Assembly: GCF_003025615.1 (NCBI RefSeq)
Contig: NZ_PYMJ01000007.1
Span: forward strand, 124,001-188,000
Source of the DNA: Photobacterium frigidiphilum
GTDB taxonomy: Bacteria; Pseudomonadota; Gammaproteobacteria; Enterobacterales; Vibrionaceae
Reading direction: 5' to 3'
DNA length: 64,000 nt
The notes under the pieces were generated by a model. That model was not told the origin of the DNA. It saw only the letters and a program-made list of their open reading frames with translations, and did no database searches. The translations under genes were made by a program, and so were the position numbers. This document shows positions 43,366 through 52,697 of the stretch, in pieces. Position 1 is the stretch's first letter; every line of letters begins with the position of its first letter.

Positions 43366-45666
43366 ATGAAAAAACCAACGTTTTTATTTACATTATTAGC
43401 AAGTGTTATCAGTTTCTCTGCCCACAGTGCATACATACAACTTAACCAAAACAATCAGCAAATCTCTATCGATCCTGATAATTTGCAGATTAACTGGCAC
43501 AAACAAAATCACAACCTCTCAATAAACCAAGCCGCACTGGCGATTAACGATAAACCACAACATGCGATTCAGCTTGTGCAATCCAGCGACAATCAGGCTC
43601 GCTGGATGCTTAAACCCAGTAATATTACGGTATCTGCTACATTTGATGAAAGCTTAAATCTGGCTTTTACGGTTAACGAAAAAACAATCATCAAACGTAA
43701 TCAGCCAATCAAACTAACGTGGTTTGATTTAGCAGAGCAAGCTACGCAAACCTTACTGATCCCTTTTAACGAGGGCATGCGTATTCCAACTGATAACAAA
43801 ACATGGATAAACTACTTAAGCGAAGAGTATTCAGAATCTAATACTACACAAGATCTTAAAATGCCATTTTGGACCACGGAGCAAAATGGCCTGTATGTCA
43901 GTTACCAGTTAATAACAGCCACAGACAACACGCTGCATTTCACCCCATCTAAGCAAGCGGGCAATACGTTATTAGACATGCAAGCAACGCATGACTTCAC
44001 GCCTCTTAATCGCTCACAAGCCTTTAGTGTACAAATATCCCTTGGTGATGAACCATTAGCGGGCGCAAAACAATACCGAAAGTGGCGTATTAACCATCAG
44101 CAAGCTCAGCCCCTTTCAGCAAAACGTATTGATAACCCAGAAGTCGAGAAATTAATTGGAGCGAGTCATGTCTATTTGTTTGGTCGTGACGTACTTGCCG
44201 TTGAAGATGTTCTGGATTGGTGGGGACTAAAAGATTGGTACTTTAATCAACCGCAATTTACACCACCTAAAAATGCGGTGAAAGAGCTCAAATCGCTTAA
44301 TCAAGGTCAAGATTGGCTTAGTAAATACCATAAGCGCTTACTGGTTGAGAGCATTAACCAGTCAATCAATAATACCATACCAGCCCTTGATCATCCGCAG
44401 GGTAACAACGGTATTAAGGAACAATACCAAGCCGCTCAGCAACGTAAAGCTTGGCTAGCAATACAGGCGAGGAGCTATTTGATATCTCCCGATCGCTGGG
44501 GACAAGCTATTTCAAAAGATATGATCACGAACCTGCAAAAAGTTGGCTTAAAGAAACTTTGGCTTGGCTTAGATAATTGGATGCCTGCGTTTTATCAACC
44601 CAAAGTCGTGGAGCAAGCCAAGAAAGCCGGGTATCTCGTGGGGGTTTATGATTCCTACAATACTGCAATTGCCCCTGGGGTAAATGACGCTTGGCTTACA
44701 GCACAACTACCACAAGCAATGCACGAAGAGTGTGCGATAGAAAAAGCCAACGGCGATCAACAAAAAGGATTTCGTGGCAATGGTGTATATCTGAATCCAA
44801 GTTGTCACCGAGGTTACGTAGAAAATCGCATAAAAGACGTAATTAATTACGGGCGCTTTAACAGTATATTTCTAGATGTCGATGCTACAGCGATGGCACG
44901 TGAAGATTACAGTGACTCAAGTGGTGGGATGAATCAGACAGATATGCTCGCTGCATTTAACGCACGTATGGAGTGGATCGCTACAGATCAGCGTGTGCTA
45001 TTAGGATCAGAAGATGGCAACGCTTTAACCACTCAGGGAATAGCCTTTGCACATGGTATGGAAACTGTGGGTTTTGGTTGGACAGATCCCGATATGAAGA
45101 GTAATCGTCAGTCTCCCTATTATTTAGGTGCTTGGTATCCAGATCAGAAACCTGCTTTTTTCTTTCAGTCAGCCCAACTCAAAGAACCGTACAAAACGCT
45201 ACTGTTTGCACCGCAATATAGAATACCTCTATATCAAACAGTATTTCATGATGAGTTGATTAACAGCCACCACTGGCACAGCGACAGCCTAAAATTCAGC
45301 AACGTGCAAATAGAGCGAGACTTGATTTCTATGCTCTACAACACGCCAGCGATGGTTCATTTAAGCCGTGATGAAGCGAACACTATAAATGAACATCGTT
45401 TACAGGCACTTAAACACTATCAAAGCGGCTTTCTTCCTATTCATAAACAGCTATGGGATAAAGCACTGGTTAATTTCAAATGGCTCGATAAACAAGGGCT
45501 GTTACAGCAAACCACTTTTAGTGATGGCAGCAAAATTATTGCTAACTTCTCTGAACACGCTATGCCACTGACAGTACCCAATACCAAGCACCTACCATCA
45601 GGTGCAATTTTGGCTGTATTAAGCAATGGAAAAACCATTCAATGGCGTTCATCAACAAAAAAATAA
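43366..45666 (+). CDS. Exported glycoside hydrolase, GH101-like TIM barrel, in the VxrAB operon
   Basis: The open frame extends up to 43306 (GTG), but the ATG at 43366 gives a clean signal peptide (MKKPTFLFTLLASVISFSAH) and 766 residues. An N-terminal beta-sandwich (about 20-240) is followed by a TIM-barrel-like region (about 370-620): LKKLWLGLDNWMPAFYQPKV, GYLVGVYDSYN and SIFLDVDATAM, where Asp could be the nucleophile. RVLLGSEDGNAL offers a Glu for acid/base, and HGMETVGFGWTDPDM follows. A C-terminal beta domain ends the protein. The pattern recalls GH101/GH129-like endo-alpha-N-acetylgalactosaminidases. The substrate is unknown. Its operon partners suggest a cell-envelope or matrix glycan. 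Confidence 0.7.
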   Translation: MKKPTFLFTLLASVISFSAHSAYIQLNQNNQQISIDPDNLQINWHKQNHNLSINQAALAINDKPQHAIQLVQSSDNQARWMLKPSNITVSATFDESLNLAFTVNEKTIIKRNQPIKLTWFDLAEQATQTLLIPFNEGMRIPTDNKTWINYLSEEYSESNTTQDLKMPFWTTEQNGLYVSYQLITATDNTLHFTPSKQAGNTLLDMQATHDFTPLNRSQAFSVQISLGDEPLAGAKQYRKWRINHQQAQPLSAKRIDNPEVEKLIGASHVYLFGRDVLAVEDVLDWWGLKDWYFNQPQFTPPKNAVKELKSLNQGQDWLSKYHKRLLVESINQSINNTIPALDHPQGNNGIKEQYQAAQQRKAWLAIQARSYLISPDRWGQAISKDMITNLQKVGLKKLWLGLDNWMPAFYQPKVVEQAKKAGYLVGVYDSYNTAIAPGVNDAWLTAQLPQAMHEECAIEKANGDQQKGFRGNGVYLNPSCHRGYVENRIKDVINYGRFNSIFLDVDATAMAREDYSDSSGGMNQTDMLAAFNARMEWIATDQRVLLGSEDGNALTTQGIAFAHGMETVGFGWTDPDMKSNRQSPYYLGAWYPDQKPAFFFQSAQLKEPYKTLLFAPQYRIPLYQTVFHDELINSHHWHSDSLKFSNVQIERDLISMLYNTPAMVHLSRDEANTINEHRLQALKHYQSGFLPIHKQLWDKALVNFKWLDKQGLLQQTTFSDGSKIIANFSEHAMPLTVPNTKHLPSGAILAVLSNGKTIQWRSSTKK

Positions 45667-45745
45667 TGACTAGCCGGAAACGCGCAAGGTATCAGTAAAT
45701 ATTAATTTTCACTATTCATAAAATAGTCGGTGCTTCTTGCATTGA

Positions 45746-45874
45746 CTATTTCATTCGCTCACGCGAGGGTAATTTATGATTGGCGCTCTCATGATAAATA
45801 TCCGCCAAATATGAAGCTAACTCACTATCATTGAGCTCAGCAAAAATAACAACATCGTATATACGAACACGCAT
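45746..45874 (-). CDS. Possible 42-residue small protein
   Basis: On the minus strand an ATG at 45874 opens 42 codons ending TAG at 45746-45748. The product starts MRVRIYDVVIFAELNDSELA and ends HKLPSRERMK. The composition looks coding, with an amphipathic SELASYLADIYHES helix. No good ribosome-binding site is visible, and the frame is open only from 45886. No family is recognised. Confidence 0.35.
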   Translation of the reverse strand: MRVRIYDVVIFAELNDSELASYLADIYHESANHKLPSRERMK

Positions 45875-45935
45875 TGATATATCTGATTATAAATACAATA
45901 ACCAGAATTTACTGAGTAAACAGCATGATGAAATT

Positions 45936-45968
45936 AGTCATTGTGGTCCATATATGACCACAATGACT
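45936..45968. repeat. Perfect 13-bp inverted repeat
   Basis: AGTCATTGTGGTC at 45936-45948 and GACCACAATGACT at 45956-45968 are separated by 7 bases. No T tract follows. The position, 62 bases upstream of the small minus-strand ORF, would suit an operator. Confidence 0.6.
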
Positions 45969-46099
45969 ACCTTGATGAACAACGAGAGATACACGCCAAT
46001 TGGTGGAATAAGTTCGAAAGGATTCTAGCGAACGCTAATAATATAGTTGAAATCAAGAAGGTGTAATTACACGTATTCTCTTTACTAGAACAATCATTG

Positions 46100-46540
46100 T
46101 CATCCTGCTTCTTTAGGGCTTTCCATTACTACCATCGTTGCAATTGAGTTAACTTGTGGTATTTCACCTAACACGTCGGCGTGAAATCTTTTGTATGCAA
46201 TTAAATCTTTCGTTTCAACCTTTAACAGATACTCGCTGACACCAGTGATGTTATGACATTCTGTCACTTCAGTAGCATCGTTTATACGTTCTTCAAATTC
46301 TAATTGAGCTTGTTTGCTATGATTTGACAATCCAACGGTTACATAAGCAACAAAGCACAGTCCGAGCTTATTACGATCAAGTACTGCTCGATATCCTTTT
46401 ATCACACCGTTGCGCTCAAGCTCTTGCACTCGACGTAGTGTGGCTGAAGGTGATAAACCAATCCTATCAGCGAGCTCTACATTCGTTAGTCGACCGTTTA
46501 ATTTCAGCTCGCGCAATATTCTTTCGTCAAATCTATCCAT
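46100..46540 (-). CDS. Lrp/AsnC-family transcriptional regulator
   Basis: A 146-residue protein with an N-terminal helix-turn-helix (MDRFDERILRELKLNGRLTN, then VELADRIGLSPSATLRRVQE) and a RAM ligand-binding domain (about 65-140; FVAYVTVGLSNHSKQAQLEF and ITGVSEYLLKVETKDL). It senses an amino acid and assembles into multimers. The divergent LysE-type exporter gene 109 bases away is a typical target for such regulators, giving amino-acid-inducible export. Confidence 0.9.
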   Translation of the reverse strand: MDRFDERILRELKLNGRLTNVELADRIGLSPSATLRRVQELERNGVIKGYRAVLDRNKLGLCFVAYVTVGLSNHSKQAQLEFEERINDATEVTECHNITGVSEYLLKVETKDLIAYKRFHADVLGEIPQVNSIATMVVMESPKEAG

Positions 46541-46649
46541 AAATGCAACTTATTGTGAATACCCTAGGTTTAATGGTGAAAATAGACACAAAATTCACCC
46601 TATCACGCATTAAAATATCAAAATTCAATACACATGGTAAGGAATTGAT

Positions 46650-47237
46650 GTGGAAACACAACAAATTATAGCTTTAGTTACTTTTGCCTTTGTTTCAACC
46701 ATTACCCCTGGCCCTAACAACATAATGCTGATGACATCTGGTGCTAATGTGGGCTTTACCCGTACCCTTCCACATATACTTGGAATTGTTTTTGGTTTTA
46801 ACCTGATGATTGTGGCTGTGGGTTTTGGATTGGTTGAAATATTCAACTACTACCCGATGGCACACAGTGTCTTACAGGTCGGTTGTATAGGATACTTATT
46901 GTATTTAGCGATAAAAATCGCAGTAAGCAGATCGGATTACAATAAATCAGCTGGTTATAAACCATTGAACTTTGTGGCTGCAGCTAACTTTCAGTGGGTA
47001 AACCCAAAAGCTTGGTCTATGGCTCTAAGTGCAATCAGTATTTATAACATTTCAGGACAGTGGCAAGAAGTTATCATCATCTCATTGATTTTTGCCATAA
47101 TAAATATCCCAGCAGCTAGTGCTTGGGCTGTCACCGGGCAAAAATTTCAATCAATTTTAACAAGTCAAACTAGTGTTAAATATTTTAACTATGGGATGGC
47201 GGCGCTACTTCTTATCTCAGCAGTAATGATGATATGA
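46650..47237 (+). CDS. LysE/RhtB-family amino-acid exporter
   Basis: A 195-residue hydrophobic protein from a GTG start at 46650 with AAGGA about 8 bases upstream. The overlapping ATG at 46648 opens a frame that stops at once. STITPGPNNIMLMTSGANVG is the family signature, and NFQWVNPKAWSMALSAISIY is the second conserved region. Five or six helices fit amino-acid efflux. It is divergent from the Lrp-type regulator, which probably controls it. The substrate is unknown. Confidence 0.88.
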   Translation: METQQIIALVTFAFVSTITPGPNNIMLMTSGANVGFTRTLPHILGIVFGFNLMIVAVGFGLVEIFNYYPMAHSVLQVGCIGYLLYLAIKIAVSRSDYNKSAGYKPLNFVAAANFQWVNPKAWSMALSAISIYNISGQWQEVIIISLIFAIINIPAASAWAVTGQKFQSILTSQTSVKYFNYGMAALLLISAVMMI

Positions 47238-47307
47238 ACGTTAATATAGTTCAACTCTAGTGTAATACAAAGCTCAGCCACCGAAATTTATATAAAGGAA
47301 AATTAGA

Positions 47308-47739
47308 ATGTCCGCTTCATCGCATGATAATGAAAAACAATTCGTTGCTATTTTAAACAAAAAAATAGAGCTAGGCCGTACACTTAATGTTCTTAGTCAT
47401 TTAAGTGTTGGTATCTCAAATGTACTCGAAGAAGGTGAAGCTATATTCGTTGATTACCAAGACCTAGACAATGGAATTCATCCTAGCTTATCCCATTATC
47501 CTTTTATCATTCTAAAATCAGATAATTCTAACAAGATCAGGAAAATACGAGAGCAAGCGATTGAAAAAGGTATTAAGTTTACTGATTTTACACATACAAT
47601 GATTGAGGGCGGTTCAACGATTCAGCAACAAATAACAAGTCAAACAAAAGAAGAAGACCTTGAATATTTAGGAATTTGTTTATTTGGCGATGTAAATGTT
47701 ATAAAAAGCATGACAAGAAAATTTAGTTTATATAAATGA
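47308..47739 (+). CDS. DUF2000-like protein
   Basis: A 143-residue soluble protein. YPFIILKSDNSNKIRKIREQ, FTDFTHTMIEGGSTIQQQ and EDLEYLGICLFGDVNVIKS follow the DUF2000 pattern. AAGGA 8 bases before the ATG supports the start. DUF2000 members sit near amino-acid exporters or regulators in several bacteria, but no biochemical function is established. It lies 70 bases after the LysE-type exporter on the same strand and may be co-transcribed. Confidence 0.65.
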   Translation: MSASSHDNEKQFVAILNKKIELGRTLNVLSHLSVGISNVLEEGEAIFVDYQDLDNGIHPSLSHYPFIILKSDNSNKIRKIREQAIEKGIKFTDFTHTMIEGGSTIQQQITSQTKEEDLEYLGICLFGDVNVIKSMTRKFSLYK

Positions 47740-48061
47740 CTCTAAGGTGTGCCTTCTTTTTATCTATAAACGTATATCAGGGAGATTACTTCTTGATATA
47801 CCAAAACATCCACTTATATCGGCTTTTTTTCATATTCTATATCAATACTTATTAGAGAAATAATTAGCCTATCAACACAGATCAAAGCAAGTTATGAAAT
47901 CTAACAGATCATATCTAAGCTTTTCTTTTAATCTTTAACCATAATAAAATGGTGGAATCGTTGAACCATCACATTGGTGATACCTTCCACCAGCAGGGAC
48001 ACCACTTGCTAACTATCTTCGACAACAACCTCAATTAAGCACCCTATCCAGATACCATCCA
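47740..48061. other. Intergenic region with a nested inverted repeat
   Basis: About 320 bases before the relic end of the GNAT pseudogene. TGGTGGAA at 47950-47957 pairs with TTCCACCA at 47985-47992, and ATCAC at 47968-47972 with GTGAT at 47977-47981. A 29-codon open frame overlaps this (ATG at 47949) but has no ribosome-binding site. No known element is recognised. Confidence 0.4.
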
Positions 48062-48525
48062 CTAACTAATTTTTTCCATTATATAATTTGTTAATGTTTA
48101 CCCTCTTATTTCTACATTTTGCGCTTTTACAACCTTAAAACCAAAGTGCTCATAAAAAGGTTTTGCAGTAATGCTGACTTCAGAATAGTAACGGTGAATA
48201 TTTTTTTACTGCCACAATTCAAAATATGCGTCATCAATGCTTTTCCAACACCCATACCTTGGTATTCATGGTGGCAAAAAAAATGATCAATAAAACCATC
48301 ACTTTGCAAATCAGAGTACCCCACCACCACACCGTTAATTTCAGCTATAAAGGGATTAATACTATCCATCCTTTTTTGCCAAATAGAAAAATCAAACGAT
48401 TCAGATGCCCACGCCTTTACTTGCTGTTCAGAGTAATCTCGCGAGTTGATGGTACGAACGGTATTAAAGAAAATACCCCAAGTTTCTTTTGCATCAGATT
48501 CAACATAACGTCTAATTAAAATCAA
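48062..48525 (-). pseudogene. GNAT acetyltransferase pseudogene (YafP-like), frameshift plus premature stop
   Basis: The frame from the TTG at 48525 (GGAG 6 bases upstream) encodes a normal GNAT N-terminal part: RRYVESDAKETWGIFFNTVR, then FIDHFFCHHEYQGMGVGKAL (acetyl-CoA loop). At a run of seven T at 48201-48207 the frame is lost. Adding one base restores IHRYYSEVSITAKPFYEHFG and VEIRG, the expected ending of YafP-like enzymes. In that restored frame there is also an early TAA at 48098-48100, followed by TLTNYIMEKIS and a TAG at 48062-48064. Two independent lesions argue for a true pseudogene rather than a sequencing error. The broken frame alone ends at 48127. Confidence 0.7.
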
Positions 48526-48561
48526 TGTGTTCTCCTTTAATTGGCGTGAACCGTTCTACAT

Positions 48562-49092
48562 CTATTGTCGGTGTAATCCGTAAATCGCATGACTCAGGAT
48601 ACGATCGCCCACTTTCTCGGCATTCGTGATGACGCCTTCTAACTCCATGCCTAAACGCTCACACACAGCCCGGCTTGCAGCATTGTCTACTGCCGCTGAA
48701 ATTTCGACTTTGTTCATATTCAAATGAGAAAAAGCATAATCAATAAGGTATTGGCACGATCGCGTAATAATGCCCTTTCCTTGCATATCTGCGGCTAGCC
48801 AATAACCGATTTCAACTTTCTTGGTATCGTGATTAATGGTATTAAAGCCCATATTGCCGACAATTGAACCTTTATATTCAATCGCACAGTTCATTGACTT
48901 ATTATCAGCATAATTATGAAGAGAATGTTGAATAAAGGCGTTAAATTCAGCTTCGGTTTTACAAAAGTAAGGCCATGATAACCATTGAGACAAATAGTCA
49001 TGGTTTTCTTGCGCTAACTCGACATACCGAGGTGCAAAAGACGGATGTAGTAAACATAATTTAATGTCCTTATCGACAGTTACTGTAAACAT
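48562..49092 (-). CDS. RimL-like GNAT acetyltransferase
   Basis: A 176-residue protein of the RimJ/RimL type. KLCLLHPSFAPRYVELAQEN is the N-terminal part, IEIGYWLA-like (KVEIGYWLAADMQGKGIITR) the core with the acetyl-CoA loop, and AVDNAASRAVCERLGMELEG the usual motif B. The family acetylates N-terminal residues of ribosomal proteins or other amines. GGAAGAGAG just before the ATG supports the start. It precedes the broken GNAT gene on the same strand, 36 bases apart, so the two may once have been co-transcribed. Confidence 0.88.
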   Translation of the reverse strand: MFTVTVDKDIKLCLLHPSFAPRYVELAQENHDYLSQWLSWPYFCKTEAEFNAFIQHSLHNYADNKSMNCAIEYKGSIVGNMGFNTINHDTKKVEIGYWLAADMQGKGIITRSCQYLIDYAFSHLNMNKVEISAAVDNAASRAVCERLGMELEGVITNAEKVGDRILSHAIYGLHRQ

Positions 49093-49318
49093 GCTCTCTT
49101 CCTTGAATATTTTTAACGACTGTAAAAAAATTAAAACCAGCTAAACACTTAGCTTTAACTCTCATATGTATACCATCGTTTACAATAAGAATGCTATAAC
49201 TCACTATTTTTAAAAGCCAATATCATTAAAAACACCATATAATTCAGCAATTGTATTATCATCAAATAGACATATAATATTTTAAATTAATCACGTGCTT
49301 ACATTTATAGGGACGATA

Positions 49319-51166
49319 ATGACAGCTACTGCCTACCTTAACTCACTAAACGAACGTTACTTGTCTATTCACCGAGCAAAAGAAGATTTCTTTTGGGATA
49401 CCTACATGGGTATAAGTGATGATCATGATGGCTCGACAAAAGCAGAAACCGCATGGAATGCTTTTTTAAGCGCCTCTTCTCAAATATCTGACGTAAAAAC
49501 GCAAATCGAAATCGCTGAATCTCTTGAAGAATCAGATGAAAAAACACAAACCCTAATCGGACTGAAAGGATGGCTCGCGACTTTTCAAGCACATGCTCTA
49601 GAGTCTGAAGAGGCACAGCAACTTAAAGCTGAACTCATTCAATTTGAAGCTAATTTGTTTGCAAAAAAACAGCAGTACGTTATGACGTATATCGGTGAAG
49701 ATGGTGAGAAGGCAGAAGGATCGCTGCCTGTACTATCATCGAATATTCGTACCAGTGCTAACGAACAAGTACGTCAATCGTCGCATCAAGCACTATTAGA
49801 TTTAGAACAATGGTTACTACAGAACGGTTTTTTAGCGTTAGTAAAACTGCGTAACAAGTTCGCCAAATCATTAGGCTATAACAGCTTCTTTGATTACTCC
49901 ATTGTTAAAACAGAACAGATGACAACCGCTGAATTATTTACGATTCTTGATGATTTCGAAACTAGAACAAAAGACAGTCATCAAAATAGCTTAAACAACT
50001 TAATCGACTCTCTTGGTCCGCAATCGGTACAAGGGCATAACTTTGTATACTCGTTTTCGGGCGATGCTATGCGAGATTTAGACCCATTCGTTCCATTTTC
50101 TCAGTCGTTACGTCGTTGGGTTGAATCGTTTGGTCGTTTAAACATTGACTACTCTGGCGCTGAATTAACGCTCGATCTATTGGATCGTAAAGGTAAGTAT
50201 CAAAACGGATTCTGCCATGGCCCTGTACCTTCGTTCTACGACCAAGGTAATTGGGTATCGGCAAAAGTGAACTTCACCAGTAATGCGAAACCCGATCAAA
50301 TAGGCAGTGGCTATGACGGTATCAATACCTTATTCCATGAAGGCGGGCACGCTGCGCATTTTTCGAATGTAAAAATGAATGCGCCATGTTTTGCCCAAGA
50401 ATTCGCGCCTACTTCTATGGCTTATGCCGAAACACAATCCATGTTTTGTGACAGCTTGCTAGGCGATGCTGATTGGTTAAAACAATATGCGTTAGACGCA
50501 GAAGGAAATGCCGTACCCGATAAGGTAATTAAAGCAATTATAGATAGCAAACAACCGTTTATGGCTTACGGTGAAAGAAGTATCTTGGTTGTTCCCTATT
50601 TTGAACGTGCATTATACCAACTCAGTGATGAAGAGCTAAATGCTGAAACGGTAACGAAACTAGCAAGAGAAATGGAAAAGAAAATTCTAGGCCTGGATGC
50701 TAGCCCACGCCCGTTAATGGCCATTCCGCACCTTTTATCAGACGAAGCCTCATGTGCTTACCAAGGTTACTTACTGGCTCATATGGCTGTCTATCAAACA
50801 AGAGCCTACCTAACAGAGGAACTTGGGTACTTAACAGATAACCCCGAGATTGGACCGCTATTAGCGAAGTACTACTGGAATGGCGGCAACAGCGTTAATC
50901 ATAACGGCACCATCGTCAACTTGACTGGCGAAGGCTTTAACGCTAAATACTTAGCTGATGAGTGTAACTTATCATCTGCGCAAGCATGGGAAATAGAGCA
51001 GAAGAAAATATCAGCACTTGAGTCGAGAACTCGAGCTGAGGTTGCTTCTTTGAATGCCACCATCAATATCATTGATGGTGCCAACAAATTAGCTAACAAT
51101 GCCCAGTCTGATAACGACATGTGCAATGAGTTCGAGCAATTCATTGTATCAACGTATGGTCGCTAG
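49319..51166 (+). CDS. M3-family metallopeptidase (oligoendopeptidase-like)
   Basis: 615 residues from the ATG at 49319, which has GGGA 6 bases upstream. The frame opens 8 codons earlier without a better site. The zinc motif HEGGH is at 340-344 (LFHEGGHAAHF), and the third ligand is in a downstream EFAPTSMAYAETQSMF segment about 25 residues on. YNGGNS-like and SCAYQGYLLAHMAVYQTRAY segments near the end fit the M3 fold. No signal peptide, so it is a cytoplasmic oligopeptidase trimming short peptides. The family is usually 600-700 residues. A strong terminator follows. Confidence 0.87.
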   Translation: MTATAYLNSLNERYLSIHRAKEDFFWDTYMGISDDHDGSTKAETAWNAFLSASSQISDVKTQIEIAESLEESDEKTQTLIGLKGWLATFQAHALESEEAQQLKAELIQFEANLFAKKQQYVMTYIGEDGEKAEGSLPVLSSNIRTSANEQVRQSSHQALLDLEQWLLQNGFLALVKLRNKFAKSLGYNSFFDYSIVKTEQMTTAELFTILDDFETRTKDSHQNSLNNLIDSLGPQSVQGHNFVYSFSGDAMRDLDPFVPFSQSLRRWVESFGRLNIDYSGAELTLDLLDRKGKYQNGFCHGPVPSFYDQGNWVSAKVNFTSNAKPDQIGSGYDGINTLFHEGGHAAHFSNVKMNAPCFAQEFAPTSMAYAETQSMFCDSLLGDADWLKQYALDAEGNAVPDKVIKAIIDSKQPFMAYGERSILVVPYFERALYQLSDEELNAETVTKLAREMEKKILGLDASPRPLMAIPHLLSDEASCAYQGYLLAHMAVYQTRAYLTEELGYLTDNPEIGPLLAKYYWNGGNSVNHNGTIVNLTGEGFNAKYLADECNLSSAQAWEIEQKKISALESRTRAEVASLNATINIIDGANKLANNAQSDNDMCNEFEQFIVSTYGR

Positions 51167-51230
51167 ATAACCGCCAACTTCTTTATCGTAATTAGAAATC
51201 GTAAGAACAGTAACTAAAAACAATAAATAA

Positions 51231-51269
51231 AAACAGCGACTCTAGATTCTAGGGTCGCTGTTTTTTTTG
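51231..51269. terminator. Bidirectional terminator
   Basis: AAACAGCGAC and GTCGCTGTTTTTTTT form a strong stem with a T8 tract, between the convergent M3 peptidase gene and the CpxA-like kinase gene. Confidence 0.85.
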
Positions 51270-51274
51270 TGTGT

Positions 51275-52666
51275 CTATAAAACTGGGAATAATAAGGTAA
51301 TACGCAAGCCACCCTTCAATCGATTATCTGCTTCTACCTGCCCTTTCATTAAGGCCATCGATTCTTTTACAATCGCCAACCCTAAACCATAGCCACCAGA
51401 TTGCTTGTCACGGGCTTCTTCCAAGCGCGTGAACGGGTCAAAAATGCGCTTTAAATGCTGAGGGTCAATACCTTTACCATCGTCTGCAATAATCACTTGG
51501 ACATATTGCCCTTCATGCTCTTGCGGTAATTGAACGGTGATCGTGATTGTTGCTAGCTCTCCGGCATACTTGCTGGCATTAACGAGTAAATTTTTAATGA
51601 CACGTAATAACAAACGACTATCAGCAAGCACCAAAGGGGTTTCATTATCAAAATACCCCGTTAAGCGTTGCTTCGGTTTCAAACACATCTGACTTTCTAA
51701 CACTTGCGCTTGGCAAAAGATCTCAAGCTGTAATGGTTCTAAATTCGCAGAATAACTTGCATTCTCAATGCGACTAAATTCTAAAATTTCAGTCACTAAG
51801 TTATTCATTTCATCAGATTCATGCTCGAGCCGATCTAATAAATGCTGATTTTCTTCAGGCGTTCTTTTTCGGAGTAAATGTAAAGCCAAATTATGCCGCG
51901 CTAGCGGTGTACGCAATTCATGAGAAACATCTCTAATTAAACGTTTTTGCTGTTCTGCCAAGGTTTGAATACGAAATGTCATATGATCAAAATCATGAGC
52001 TAATTCTCGAAACTCTTTGACACCACGCCCCACTTCACTTGTTACTCGAACACTAAAATCCCCTTCAGATAAACGGCGACTGGCTTCTTGCAGCTTATTT
52101 AATGGTCGTTGTAGGTACCGAGCCAGTAATAATGAAAATACACATAGAATAAGAGCGGCAATAAAGATTTTAATTAAGCCAAAATACAATTTAAAATGTT
52201 GGGCTGGATGCTGATCAAGCGGAAACTGAATAACTAAACGATTACCATCGCGTAACGGTATTTCTATGATTGGACGGTTAACACGACTTTCCAATAATGA
52301 ATCAATCTGTCTGATATACGCCAATTTAAATTCAAAATGCGGGTGCATATCTCGCCCACTCAATGACCTATTTTCTTTATTTAATACAAAAAGATAATAA
52401 GGTTGTCCTCGTTCCCAGTCTGCCAATTCATACATATCACCGTCAGCTATCATGATCTCGGCTTGGTTGGCGAGATCGAGCATCTGTTCTTGTATTTGTT
52501 CAGGTATGCGTAGCATTGCTTTGACTAACGCAATTTCTGCCACGTTTTGAATTCCAAGAATTAATAATAAAATAATGGCGAAATAGGAAAACAGTCTTAC
52601 TGCTAATCCACAGCGATCATTAATAGCGCGTAAGGGAGAAAAGGCATTAGAAAAAATTGAATTCAT
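51275..52666 (-). CDS. CpxA-like sensor histidine kinase
   Basis: A 463-residue protein. Transmembrane helices lie near 24-44 and 164-184, flanking a periplasmic sensor of about 120 residues. A HAMP domain (about 183-237) precedes the dimerisation region with RDVSHELRTPLARHN (His249). N-box NLLVNASKYAGE, DDGKGID and GGYGLGLAIVKESMAL complete the ATPase domain. The order and HAMP-proximal sequence resemble CpxA. The stimulus is unknown. It lies 31 bases after the response-regulator gene, so they form one operon. It is not certain that this is the orthologue of CpxA, as cpxP is not adjacent. Confidence 0.85.
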   Translation of the reverse strand: MNSIFSNAFSPLRAINDRCGLAVRLFSYFAIILLLILGIQNVAEIALVKAMLRIPEQIQEQMLDLANQAEIMIADGDMYELADWERGQPYYLFVLNKENRSLSGRDMHPHFEFKLAYIRQIDSLLESRVNRPIIEIPLRDGNRLVIQFPLDQHPAQHFKLYFGLIKIFIAALILCVFSLLLARYLQRPLNKLQEASRRLSEGDFSVRVTSEVGRGVKEFRELAHDFDHMTFRIQTLAEQQKRLIRDVSHELRTPLARHNLALHLLRKRTPEENQHLLDRLEHESDEMNNLVTEILEFSRIENASYSANLEPLQLEIFCQAQVLESQMCLKPKQRLTGYFDNETPLVLADSRLLLRVIKNLLVNASKYAGELATITITVQLPQEHEGQYVQVIIADDGKGIDPQHLKRIFDPFTRLEEARDKQSGGYGLGLAIVKESMALMKGQVEADNRLKGGLRITLLFPVL

Positions 52667-52697
52667 TAAGTTTCACGTTATCGATTAGCGTAACACC

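Larger units (their letters stand above)
45667..46099. other. Intergenic region with a possible small ORF and a palindrome
   Basis: About 430 bases between the glycosidase gene and the convergent Lrp gene. They hold the 42-codon minus-strand ORF at 45746-45874 and the perfect palindrome at 45936-45968. No mobile element is recognised. Confidence 0.5.

Noticed and set aside
45831..46028. 65-codon plus-strand open frame
   Set aside because: It starts at TTG without a ribosome-binding site, and its sequence is explained by the antisense of a better small ORF and by the palindrome at 45936-45968.
47949..48038. 29-codon ORF over the nested inverted repeat
   Set aside because: No ribosome-binding site, no recognisable family, and the region is better described as repeat structure.
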